A stretch of 64,000 nt of DNA from Maratus speciosus (lineage: Eukaryota; Arthropoda; Arachnida; Araneae; Salticidae), in assembly GCA_963932465.1 (NCBI GenBank), contig OZ010790.1, forward strand, positions 350,263,087-350,327,086. The letters run 5' to 3'. This document shows positions 49,386 through 59,490 of the stretch, one piece after another; position 1 is the stretch's first letter; every line of letters begins with the position of its first letter. A program made the translations under genes and the position numbers. The notes below the pieces were generated by a model, which made no database searches, was not told the origin of the DNA, and saw nothing but the letters and a program-made list of their open reading frames with translations.

Positions 49386-50392
49386 TCAAAAGGATTTTTC
49401 TTTCACAGGCATTTCAGGTTTGACTTTACGAAATTTACTATTCTCAAAGTCATGTCGAATTTTGTCATACATTTTGAGCTTTTGCTTGAATTCTACAATA
49501 GATTGGCATCCATATAACATTGATTTTCTGAAAACAGGGTCCGGTATACCGTTTATGATATATTGCATTAATGCGGGATCCTCGATGTTACCACGCGAGC
49601 ATATTTGTTTCATGATCCGAAAATATTCTTCTATTGATTCATTTTCTTGCAATTTCTGTTTATTTAATATATCATGTAACTCGGCAGAATTATAAGTGGT
49701 ACTAAATTCTGAAATTAAGAGTTGTTTAAGCTTGTCATATGAATTGATATGAAATTCTGTCTGTACTAATAACTGGGCTTTTCCTTGTAAGGATCTTTTA
49801 CAAAATATGAATTTATGAAAGTCAGATAAGTTAAACATATTAGTGACATCGTAGAAATTACTAAACCATACATTTATATCACTAAAAGAACTTCCATCGA
49901 AAGGAGGTACGACAGTTTCAATATCAGTGAAATTAATAGACGATAGCAGAAAACTTTGAACTGGAAATTGTTTCTGTTTGTCAAAATTTGATAATTCAGT
50001 ATTGTTACTTAAAGCCATATTATTTGAAGGCAATTCGGTTTCCGAGTCAGTGTCACTTTCATTTTGTATAGTATTATTTTGTAGTAAGGTCAAGTCTGAA
50101 AGGTATGTAACTAATCGTGTTGCGAGATCGTTTAAAGATCCTTCATTATCAATACAAAGTAGATTGCACACTGTAATCAGATCATTTAATGAAAATCAGT
50201 TTGAACTTTAGTTATTTTATTTTTGAATCCGGTGCTGTCGGTTTGAAAACCGAAACCAGTAAAATCACGTATTCTCTTTCTATTAGATCGATCACCGTCA
50301 GCATCAAATAGGAATTTATGTAGAAATTTTATTTTATTTGTTCGTTCGTTTTTAAATGCAAGTTCCAGTTCGAGTATCTCAACTAACTTCAT
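49386..50392 (-). pseudogene. Gypsy gag (retrotransposon gag domain), frameshifted
   Basis: Gag packages the element's RNA. The likely start is the Met at 50392 (MKLVEILELELAFKNER); the frame stops near 50186 and continues in another frame from NDLITVCNLLCIDNEG, so one frameshift. The conserved core runs LISEFSTTYNSAELHDIL, ENESIEEYFRIMKQI and YIINGIPD (49700-49550), the retrotrans_gag signature. It ends at 49386, with a stop just before the zinc knuckles. N-terminal leucine-rich coiled segment plausible. Confidence 0.82.
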
Positions 50393-50516
50393 AATAAAAT
50401 AATAATAATGAACTCACCGTTAGAATAATATCCGGCTTGAATCTGTATTATAAAGAATTATAATTAATAATATTGGTGGGTTAACTGTCATTACGAACAC
50501 CACTTTATGGGATGAG

Positions 50517-50897
50517 ACTCTATTCATGAATCGCAACGCACTTCTAAGACGAACACTGACATTTATTGAGACGAAGATAAAACAAAAATACAGTTAAAAA
50601 CACTCTTTTAAATCTATATTTAGCTTTAAAGCAACCACTTAGGCTTCTTTTATTAACGTCATTGAATATATCTAGCATTTCCATACGTCGTTTAAATCTT
50701 CCATTTTGTAGCGTCGAAATTATTCTGATTCTTCTACAAAACCACCGTCGTCGAACTTTTTTTGTTCTATTTACTTTTTCTACATTTCCACTTCACACAG
50801 CTTCGTTAAGGCACGATTTCCTTTTAATCTCGAAGCGGAAAATACAGAGACGGGGACACTCAGTCTGATTCAAGTGTTGCTTGCGAAATTTCCTACA
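50517..50897 (-). repeat. 5' LTR of the Gypsy element
   Basis: On the minus strand it starts TGTAGGAAATTTCGC (50897). Differences from the other LTR are scattered substitutions and short indels. Confidence 0.92.
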
Positions 50898-50902
50898 ATA
50901 TT

Positions 50903-51337
50903 GTAACAGAGTATATTGTTCTAACACGCATCTTAAAAAAATAAAATAAATATTTTTTTGTTAAATTATTGAATTGAGGTCCTTTTTTTAATTCAAGGTT
51001 TAAGAATGCCCTCTCGTTAAAAATTTCATTCTTCAGTTTTGCTCCACCACCAAAATGCAAGGCAAATGAAAAAATGAAGCCACTACGTACTGTAAGTTTG
51101 GTTAAACAAGAAAAACAGGAATTGACAGTGCTCGAAGTATGGTAAGACAACCAGCAAAAATTATAAAAGGTACTCAAAAGATTCACTCCGTGTAAACGAG
51201 AAGCAAATTTGGTACTATTCAGATAAGAAATATATCTTATTTTTGAAATCTCTGTAAAAACAATCCAGAATCCATTACCAGTGAAGCTGGTGAAAAAAAG
51301 ATTGTTCCTGTAATTGACTCCTCACAGTTGAAAATAG
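50903..51337. other. Possible upstream part of a decayed coding sequence
   Basis: Unresolved region before the open stretch at 51338. Plus-strand frames give short peptide-like segments broken by stops. No family recognised. Confidence 0.3.
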
Positions 51338-51691
51338 ATTGACATTGGTGACTCGTGCTTTGTAATTTATGATGAAAACTTACGGCCAGGTATTTTTCAA
51401 ACGATCAACATAGATAATTGTGAACAAGTATCTTCTATATATTTTTTCACTCCTCAGGTGGACATTGATTTTAATAGGTTTCGGTATCCATGTAAAAAAG
51501 ACAGCACAAATTTAAAATATGAAGTAATTTTGTTGAAAGCACCATCACCGCCTCACCCTGTGACAGCAAGAGGAGACATTTCTTTTGATAAAGAAATTAT
51601 AGATATGTGCATAAAAAAATGGCAGTGTAAATTGTTTTTTGAGAAAATAAAAAGAATAATTAATACGTTGGATACTTCTAATATTGTGTAA
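51338..51691 (+). pseudogene. Coding remnant, C-terminal domain of a transposon-type protein
   Basis: Open for 118 codons between TAG (51335) and TAA (51691). It reads IDIGDSCFVIYDENLRPGIF, later FNRFRYPCKKDSTNLKY and VILLKAPSPPHPVTARGD. From memory this pattern (GDxxxVxYDxxLYPG ... W/F-rich ... Y ... I ... PP ... RG) resembles a small C-terminal domain in many arthropod transposon-encoded or hypothetical proteins. No ATG lies in the first part and the upstream sequence is broken, so I treat it as a fragment. It lies 0.4 kb from the Gypsy element. Uncertain. Confidence 0.35.
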
Positions 51692-52377
51692 ATGTATTTT
51701 TTTTGCATAATGTGAAATTCCTATAAATTTAAGATATTACTTCTAAAAAAGTAGTAAACATTCTAATATCAAAGTTTAACATTTGATTTTATTGTTATTA
51801 TTACTGGATAACAAAAAGTTAATTATACATATATATGTATGCACATGCAACTATCGCACAATAAAACTATATTCTTAGTCTTAAGAGATTTTTAAATAGG
51901 GTAACTCCGGGAGAGTCGCCGCATACGGGATAGATGCCGCACCCCTTCTATTTCTGGTAATTATCGACGCACATCAAACGCAGAGTATAGTTGCGCAATG
52001 AGATTATTTTAACCAATATATAGCGTGAATCCCCTTTCGATGTTAACTTGTAGAAGTACAATCCTTAATTTGACGTAAGTGCATGATTTCACTGCCCAAA
52101 ATTTTAAACACGTTATCTTTAAATACTTTTCATACACTAATTACTAAATGCATGCGTGATTTCGAAGTCAAAACTAAGTGTAGCGTTTGCATAGAGTACT
52201 GTGTGTATGATTACGCCATTCCCCTTAGCGATGGCAGGTAACTGTGGTGGCCGACGTCTGCACCATGCAAAATGGGATACATGCCGCACTGCTATTCCGG
52301 TATACATGCCGCAGGTTCTTATGTACGGGATTATTAAATGTTATTAACTTTTCCTTTTCTTTTTGCACAGACTAACC

Positions 52378-52497
52378 ATGTTAGGCATGTTATCAAGTTT
52401 ACTAAAACCAAAGGAGAAAAATGGGAAAATAAAAAGTAAGAAGTGCAAGGAAGATGCAAGTCAAGATGATAATAATGAAAAATTGGATTACGCGTAA
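52378..52497 (+). pseudogene. Short Lys-rich open frame in the left arm
   Basis: 39 codons, MLGMLSSLLKPKEKNGKI... ending KLDYA. A splice-acceptor-like tract (TTTTCTTTTTGCACAG) ends 7 nt before the ATG. The right-arm partner (53218-53373) keeps one more A in a run and reads on for 12 more codons, so this copy is shifted. It may be an exon of the parent element's transposase with a basic nuclear-localisation-like stretch. Family not recognised. Confidence 0.4.
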
Positions 52498-52775
52498 CGC
52501 AGACGTTTTTTGCAAACTACTACTTAAAAAATATATTCATATCTGGACTATAATTAACGATGTAATAACAAAATGAAACTAAATGAGTACAATGAAACGT
52601 ATTAGTAGATTCAAATTAATAATTGTTGCTTACTTTCAATATTAAAATTATCAACTTTTTTTTTTTTTTTTACATAAAATTTTAGTTGTCATTTCAGCAA
52701 CAACGTAACATCAATGTATTAGAAAGGGAAAAGAAAAAAAAATGTAAAATTGTGTTTACATAATTTATTTGTTAA

Positions 52776-52906
52776 CCCTTTCGGGATCGGTCGCTATTAC
52801 GCAAATTTTATTCGTTTGGTACCACTTTTTAAAAAGAAGTTACCTTTACTTAAATAATCATGAAAATAATCATAGGTGCTTATATGCACCTATGGGCTCG
52901 AATGGG
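52776..52906. mobile_element. TTAA-flanked miniature element, 131 bp
   Basis: TTAA at 52772-52775 and 52907-52910. Ends CCCTTTCGGGATC and, inverted, CCCATTCGAGCCC. CATAGGTGC/GCACCTATG (52871-52894) forms a 9-bp hairpin near the right end. CCC ends and TTAA are piggyBac traits. Confidence 0.7.
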
Positions 52907-52910
52907 TTAA

Positions 52911-53110
52911 CCTTCCGTCTACCAGACGGGTCCATTGGACCCGACATGTACATTCAAAATATTTATTCAAACCAGAAATTTCTTCAAAACAAACTAAATG
53001 TATAAATCAGACAATAATAAGTTAAATAAACAAATTAAATAGTTTTAAGTAAAAATTCTGGTGTAGAATGTTTTTATAAAACTTGAGTAAAATTTCCGGT
53101 AGTCCTAGGG
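52911..53110. mobile_element. TTAA-flanked miniature element, 200 bp
   Basis: Shares the TTAA at 52907-52910 with the previous element; the other TTAA is 53111-53114. Contains GGGTCCATTGGACCC near the left end. The right part (AAAATTCTGGTG, TTTTATAAAACTTGAGTAAA) matches the element at 55454-55687, so both belong to one family. Confidence 0.65.
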
Positions 53111-53217
53111 TTAAGAGACCTGATTTTTCGACTACAATCTACAGGAAAAGTGTCGAAAAAGTACAGTCTTTGTGAACTATATTTAAGCACATGATGCAAC
53201 GAAGCCAATTACACTTC

Positions 53218-53373
53218 TTATTTTTTAGAGTAGTTTGCAAAGAATGTCTGCGTTACGCGTAATCCAATTTTTTTGTTATTATCATCTTGACTTGCATCTT
53301 TCTTGCGTTTCTTACTTTTTATTTTACCCTTTTTCTCCTTTGGTTTTAGTGAATTTGATAACATGTCCAACAT
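53218..53373 (-). CDS. Short Lys-rich open frame in the right arm
   Basis: 51 codons, from MLDMLSNSLKPKEKKG through KSKKRKKDASQDDNN to GLRVTQTFFANYSKK. It is the longer partner of the left-arm frame at 52378. A pyrimidine-rich tract and AG lie just upstream, so it could be a last or internal exon. The basic cluster KSKKRKK could be a nuclear localisation signal. Differences between the arms often change amino acids, which argues against selection since the arms diverged. Origin: probably the parent transposon's transposase, inferred. Confidence 0.35.
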   Translation of the reverse strand: MLDMLSNSLKPKEKKGKIKSKKRKKDASQDDNNKKIGLRVTQTFFANYSKK

Positions 53374-53866
53374 GGTTAGTCTGTGCAAAAAGAAAAGGAA
53401 AAGTTAATAACACTTAATCATCCCGTACAAAAGAAACTGCGGCATGTATACCGGAATAGCAGTGCAGCATGCGTCCCATTTTCATGGTGCAGACACCGGC
53501 AATCACAGTTACCTGCCATCGCTAAGGGGAATGGCGTAACAATACACACAGCACTCTATACAAAAGCTACACTTAGTTTTGTCTTTGAAATCAACATGCA
53601 TTCAGATGAATGTGTATGAATGTGTATGAAAATTATTTAAACAGAACGTGTTTAAAAGTTTGGACAGTGAAATCATGCACTTACGTCAAATTAAGGATTG
53701 TTCTTCTACAAGTAAACATCGAAATGTGATTAACGCTATACACTGGTTAAAATATTCTCATTGCGCACCTATATTGTGTGTTTGACGACCATCTATCGAT
53801 AATTACAAGAAATACATGGGGTGCGGCATTTATCCCGTATGCGGCGACTCCCCCGGAGTTACCCTA

Positions 53867-54464
53867 CTCTACTGTAAAAAAAAAGCCCTTAAATTTGAAA
53901 ATTTTGAAAATTACTTATAGTTAACATTTCATGATCCCACATTTTGATAATCTCCCTACTATTAATATCTTTAATGAATCTCAACTCTCGTGTATTGTAA
54001 AAGAAAAACAAATATATTAAACCTTTTTGCTAAAATCTTTTGTGCAAATGTTTCTCAGAAATCCATTTTCTTATTTTCGGGCTATTTTGCGCCTCCGTTT
54101 TCTAGACTGCTTGTTACCATCACCAGCTAAACTAGTGCTTTACTTTATTTTCTTCTTTTTTTTATATTTTTTATTCAAATTTCACATTCCTTGATTCTCT
54201 TTTATTAAATTTAATCGCCTGCCTAATTTATTATCTCTTTACTCCGCAGCTATCCCGAATGGGTGGGGCTTATATGGTCTCGACCACTTAGAAATTAGCT
54301 CACTTCCTCTCTTAGCCTTTGACTTTCAAACGTAGAAATCTTGCTACATTTCAACTCTCTCTCTTCCAACAGAGTCGTACATCAGAAAGACATATCATCT
54401 TTCGACTGGTCGCGAAGTTGACGTCAACTTCGAAGCCCATCAAGCTATCTCACTGTTTAGCACT
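53867..54464. other. No gene seen
   Basis: AT-rich with a TTTTTTT-rich segment (54145-54175). GC is slightly higher from 54250. No motif recognised. Confidence 0.5.
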
Positions 54465-54468
54465 GTTA

Positions 54469-54887
54469 AGAGTGTATTCGAAAATATGTTTTCCCGCCCT
54501 CAACAGCTCGAAATTTTCTGAGACATTTTCAGACTCATTTTTAAACGTAAAAACATGAAACTTGGTGGGGGTGATTTTTGAAGACATGTTTAACATGCCG
54601 TGTGATTTCATTTTCAGCTCAATTAATTAGAATTTCATTTTTAAACAATTATTTTCTCAGTATGACCATTTTTTTCCATTCCCAGATCGCCCGCTTCGGA
54701 AAATTCGGTTCAAAACGCCAAATTTGACAGCGTTTAATACAGTATTTTCTGCATTTATCAAAAAATTGAGAAGCACGGCACATTATGTAGTTTCTAAATA
54801 AGACGATTTCCCAATTTGATGCGTTTGAGATCAAAAATGGATTTAAAAATGAATCAGAAAATAAGCAGTTTAGATCGGAATACACCC
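54469..54887. mobile_element. TTAA-flanked element with G(A/G)GTGTATTC ends
   Basis: TTAA at 54465-54468 and 54888-54891. Inverted ends GAGTGTATTCG and GGGTGTATTCC, with further matching words (TTTTCTGA, CTCATTTTTAAA against GATTCATTTTTAAA). 419 bp, no transposase. A related fragment is at 31133-31318. TTAA is used by piggyBac and Kolobok; I cannot choose. Confidence 0.7.
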
Positions 54888-54891
54888 TTAA

Positions 54892-55449
54892 GAAATAAAT
54901 ACAAATTTAGCATGAGATTAAAGGGGGACATGACCTTTGAGTTTGTCGACACGATCAAAAACATCACCTACTTCAAAGTATCAAAAAGCAAATAATTCAA
55001 TTAAGATCTTTTTTCCGCTTTCTGCCTAAAGTATATATTCTTAGCTATATTATCTAAAAAAATAAATGATACTAAATTAATATTTAAATTTTAAATTTAA
55101 AAATTCATCTCACTAATGCCTGAATTAAAATCATTAAGTGCTGCTCTTATGATCAAGGTCTAAATTATTCATATTGTAAACATTTTTTGAACAAAATAGA
55201 ATCATAACACACCTACTTCTAAATTAAAAACAAAATGTGCACAAACGTTTTGTTTAAAATTAAATTTTAGCACAAAATATAAAAAGTACAAAATTTTTCA
55301 AGTGCGAAAAAGTAAATAACGAAAATATGTGATTTTTTTGTAAGTTTTAGCATAAAGACTATAAACAAACACCTATTTAGCTACTTTTTTAAAGCTGTAA
55401 AGTAACGGTGCGCGCAAACTCCAAATTTACTAATCTGAGAAAACGCGAT
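54892..55449. other. AT-rich stretch, no gene seen
   Basis: No recognised repeat or coding sequence. Confidence 0.5.
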
Positions 55450-55453
55450 TTAA

Positions 55454-55687
55454 CACTATAAGGACCATGGGGAGTCATTTGACCCCTACCAAATGAATAT
55501 ATTTCAGTTTAAATCAGAAATTGCTTTAAAAAATAAGTTTAAAAGACAAATAAGAAAAAAAAATATTAGATAAATAAGTTTAGATAAACAGTTAGAATAA
55601 GATAGAATTAGATAAACACTTTTGAATAAAAATTCTGGTGAGAAATACTTTTATAAAACTTAAGTAAAATTCCTGGTCTCTTTAGTG
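55454..55687. mobile_element. TTAA-flanked miniature element, 234 bp
   Basis: TTAA at 55450-55453 and 55688-55691. Inverted ends CACTATAAGGACCA and CACTAAAGAGACCA. The interior resembles 52911-53110 (AAAAATTCTGGTGAGAAAT, TTTTATAAAACTTAAGTAAA). No coding capacity. Confidence 0.75.
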
Positions 55688-55691
55688 TTAA

Positions 55692-56917
55692 AGTTTCAAT
55701 ATAAATGGACATTCAATTGTACTCACAATCTATAAATTTAATCTATAAACTAAAAAAATCATGAATATTTTTCAATTTTTTTTTCATATTGTCGAATATT
55801 TAAAAAAAAATGAATAAAACAAAATTGAAAAACTGATTTTTTAAAAAGTTTAGTTCCTGTGTCTGCTTTAATTTTTGCTTCAAAATATTCATTTTTCAGT
55901 TGAAAGAAAAAAAAACTGGAAAGTTGGGAGTTATGTAGTTTTTGTTCATTTTGTTGGGCATGACAAAAATTTAAATTTTATAATAGACACTTTATTTTAT
56001 TAATTTAACGTTGGTGCTGAGTTGTTTTAGATTTTTAATTCGTTAAATCTGCTGTTCTCCTGGTATCTAATTTATTTTTTGGTAATTGAAAAAAATTGAT
56101 TTGTTTATCAAATTGATAAAAATTAATGTTTTATCCGCGATGTTGAGATCGATAAATTTTAAAGCAAGGTAAATGAAATATTTTAATTTAAAATCATGTA
56201 TTATGATTTTTTTAGATATTTATTAGACAGCTTTATAAACATAATAATTCCTAATACTCTTAATAACAAAAAATAAAATTATGATAATTAAACAAATTTA
56301 CATTGATCAATACATAAAACACATTCATGAAAAGATTTAAATTTATATTTCATGTTATTTATTATTAAAATTTTATAATCACTTTTCCTTTAAATAGAAT
56401 TATCATTACTTTAATTGAAAATATGGCATTTGTAATAGTGTTCTTTTTAGCAATGAAAGATTAATTTATTCAAATTTCTTTTTAAATAAACCAATTAAAA
56501 ATTAAATTTATTAAAATAAACATGCAGAAAACAGCATCTGTAAAGAAGAGAAATCCATTTTTTTCGAAAATAAAGCAAACATATGCCTAAGGTTTATAAA
56601 AATTAAAAGGAGGACACTTTCATTTATAAATATTTTTTTAAAAATATTTCACATCCGTTAAACAAGTTTATATATATATTTTTTAATTAACTGCTGTTAA
56701 ATGATTTTTTCCATGTTGTTTACAGGCAACTTATTTTTTTTTCTATGTCATTCATGTAATTTTAATTAAAAAATTAAAATGAAAAAAAAATCATTAAGAA
56801 TTAAAAAAGCAATAACTTTTTTCTGTTATGTCATTTTTAAATCTCACCAGCTATCTCATTTTTTAAATTGTGTTTGGAATTTCCTAGTGCGATGCACCTT
56901 TAAAGTATTCGGATATG
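55692..56917. other. AT-rich stretch, no gene seen
   Basis: Very AT-rich with many short homopolymers; nothing recognised. Confidence 0.5.
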
Positions 56918-57832
56918 GAGGGGGGGGGGGGGTAGTACACAGTGAGACGAAAATTATTATTACTTAACAAATGACGACGATTTTTATTTAGCTACATCTT
57001 TAAGCTGCACAAATGCGCTACACATCAATGTATAAATGGTTTTTAAAAAGTTATTTATAAAAGCACAGAAGCAACATAACGGAGTATCGAAAATTGTCTC
57101 ACTGAGTACCTCAAGTAGTGCACAATGAAACAATGTATATATTTTCATAAATAATGCATTTTTACACTCTATCAATAATTTTCTTCAGTTTATGATTTCC
57201 AATTAATATTTCTAGATTTTCAAAATATTAAAAATATGAGTCTCGGATGGACAATGGTAGACCTTGGGCTACCTTCATGCAAATTTTCAGCCTCTTACGT
57301 TTAGTAAATTTCCCTAGCCATCGCACGCCCACACGCACACAGAGAAAGAGAGAGAGAGAGAAATAATAACCCTCTTTTGTTATTAAATAACTTTTTAAAC
57401 CTCAGAACCTAGGTACACAATAAGACGCGCCTTACTGTGTACCACAACTATGTGTCTCACTCTGTACTTTTGTTACCTTGTAACAAAATGGATGCCACAT
57501 CTGTTACATCAATTTCATCGCTTTAAAAAGCTTACGTCGTTTTGCCGAAATAGTCTATTATTTGATATAGCTAGGTTTGGTTAAGTAAATATATGTAATA
57601 TTGAAGGAAATAAACTCTAAAATAGACGTTTATGTAACTTTAACCACTATAAAATAAGGAATTATTTTAAATTTTGTCGGACGAGTAACTGAAGTGACGA
57701 AACTACATCCATGTGTTGCATAAGATGAAGTCGTTATGTGTGTGTGCCAGCTTGATGAAAAAGATACAACTATGTGACAAAGTGGCTGCTGTCACACTGT
57801 GTAACATGTCTGACTGTGTACTCCCCTACCCT
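56918..57832. mobile_element. DNA-transposon-like element with GTACACAGT subterminal repeats
   Basis: Left end: a G tract (56921-56932) then TAGTACACAGTGAGAC. Right end, inverted: CAGGGTAGGGGAGTACACAG, TCAGAC. The word GTACACAGT or relatives (ACTGTGTACC, ACTGTGTAAC, GGTACACAATAAGAC) recurs through the interior near 57095, 57410, 57435, 57795 and 57815. A run of GA dinucleotides lies at 57345-57361. CAGGG termini occur in the Tc1/mariner/pogo group; no transposase or target duplication is seen. Confidence 0.6.
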
Positions 57833-58330
57833 GGGGAAATTTGATCTGAAAATATAAACTTTATAAACAGTTCATAATAGAATAAGTGTAACGAATCTTT
57901 TTGTCAGCTTCTCCGCATGGCCAGAGGGCGCTAAGTTCGTGGTTCCTTGCGCACGGAATAACTTTTTATAACTGTAATACGCAGTTATGAGCTAGCCAAG
58001 GTGGACACCGGGTCACAACCGTTGACCGGAAAATTGAATACACCAAACGGTGGTGTTAGAGATATTTAAATATGTGAAACTTGTTTGTAGTTACAAGAAA
58101 TCTCTTCACTTTCTGTGAAAGTGTGCCATTCCTTTTTATAAAATAATTATCAGATTAATGCAGATAACGTTAACTCTTCAATTAATTTTTCCGTAAGAAG
58201 ATTCAAATTTCAGTTGCGTCAACGATGCATTTTAGGAATTATTTTTTTGCTTTTATTTCTTTGTCGTTGAAGTAAAAGGAATCTGAAAAAATATTTTTCT
58301 GCGAGTCCTTTTAACTGATTTTCATTTTCT
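57833..58330. other. No gene seen
   Basis: Slightly higher GC between 57900 and 58030, but no recognised motif or element. Confidence 0.45.
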
Positions 58331-59298
58331 TCTATCTTTACAAGAAGAAGAAAGTATTGGATTCATGAAAATTTTAGAATTCCGGTTTTCGACGGATTTA
58401 CACATATTAGGAGTCAGAGATCCTGGAAAACATGTTTTTACAAAATATCTGTCTGTGAGTCTGTGTGTGGGTCTGTGTGTGACACAAATTTTGTAGGCGC
58501 AGTATCTTAAGAACTAATGCACGGAATTTAATAAAAATTTATATTAAGTTAGTCCCTGATATAAATTGTTGCTGATTAGTTTTTGTTGTAAATCTCTCAA
58601 CAGGCGGCTCTGCTATGCTGAATTTTTTACGATTTCCGCAATGGCTCTATCACAAGACCTAATGCACGGATTTTCATGAAACATCAGATTCAGTTAGTCC
58701 TTGATATGAGTTGATGTTTACTATGTTTTGGTGTAAATCGGTCCGTTGGTGGCGCTGCTATACATCATTTTTCTGATTTCCGCAATGGCTCTATCTCAAG
58801 AACTAAAATGCATGGATATTCATCAAACTTCAGATTCAGTTAGTCCTAGATATGAGTTGATGTTTACTACGTTTTGGTGTAACTTGCTCAAAAGGTGGCG
58901 CTGCAATACATCATTTTTCCTGATTTCCGCAATGCGTCTATCTAAAGAACTAATGCGTGGATTTTCATCAAACTCCAGATTCTGTTAGTCCTTGATATGA
59001 ATTGGCGCTGGCTATATTTAGGTGCAAATCTCCCAACAGGTGGCGCTGCTATCCTACATTTTTCTTGATTCCCGCAATAGTTTTATCTCAGGAAGGGATG
59101 CACGGATTCAGTTATTAGGTTGACTTAAGTTAAGTTACTGTTAAAATTCATTTATATTTTAATTGACAGGTGGCGCTGCTATCCTACATTTTTCTTGATT
59201 CCCGCAATAGTTTTATCTCAGGAAGGGATGCACAGATTCAGTTATCAGGTTGACTTAAGTTAAGTTACTGTTAAAATCCATTTTTATTTTAATTGATA
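58331..59298 (+). mobile_element. Rolling-circle-like non-autonomous element, copy 3 (3' end missing)
   Basis: Starts TCTATCTTTACAAGAAG, followed by the same leader (AGTATTGGATTC, GGTTTTCGACGGATTTACAC), a GTCTGTGTGT microsatellite and five repeat units. The last unit, about 130 bp, is duplicated almost exactly (59038-59167, 59168-59298). The hairpin and CTAG end present in copies 1 and 2 are absent. Confidence 0.75.
58602..59176 (+). promoter_or_regulatory. Array of AGGTGGCGC (CTCF-like) sites
   Basis: AGGTGGCGC at 58893, 59038 and 59168; near matches TGGTGGCGC at 58747 and AGGCGGCTC at 58602. Spacings are 145, 146, 145 and 130. Same orientation as copy 1. Confidence 0.35.
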
Positions 59299-59367
59299 GT
59301 GATTATGACAAGGAAAATTGCTGTTATGCGAAATATTTTAAGCTATAGTTAAAATCCTTATATAAAA

Positions 59368-59389
59368 TAATAATAATAAAGACAATAAT

Positions 59390-59425
<36 letters not shown>

Positions 59426-59490
59426 GACAATAATGTTAATAATAGTAATAATAATAATAAAGACAATAATGTTAATAATAATAATAATAA
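59368..59490. repeat. (AAT)n microsatellite with a 21-bp higher-order unit
   Basis: AATAAT runs in which AAAGACAATAATGTTAATAA occurs three times. Confidence 0.9.

Larger units (their letters stand above)
45576..50897 (-). mobile_element. Ty3/Gypsy LTR retrotransposon, near full length
   Basis: Two LTRs in direct orientation and ATATT on both outer sides (45571-45575, 50898-50902) as the target duplication. The coding order on the minus strand is gag, zinc knuckles and protease, RT, RNase H, integrase. A likely primer-binding site (TGGTGTTCGTAATGACAG on the minus strand) follows the 5' LTR after a few bases. No envelope frame is seen between integrase and the 3' LTR. LTRs are about 95% alike by eye. 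Several frame breaks make this copy unlikely to work. The clade was not determined. Confidence 0.93.
51899..53864. mobile_element. Transposon with ~600-bp inverted arms
   Basis: Left arm 51899-52520 and right arm 53217-53864 are inverted copies with many substitutions. Ends read GGGTAACTCCGGGAGAGTCG and its partner; TA lies outside each end (51897-51898, 53865-53866). Each arm carries three copies of a GGRATASATGCCGCA-type word (left arm near 51926, 52272 and 52303), probably transposase sites. The centre holds two TTAA-flanked miniature elements. The long arms suggest a fold-back of one end of an autonomous parent; TA duplication hints at the Tc1/mariner/pogo group. Confidence 0.82.

Noticed and set aside
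52378..53373. Short Lys-rich frames in the inverted arms as a conserved small-protein gene
   Set aside because: Differences between arms often change amino acids and one copy is frameshifted, so there is no sign of selection; kept only as transposon remnants.
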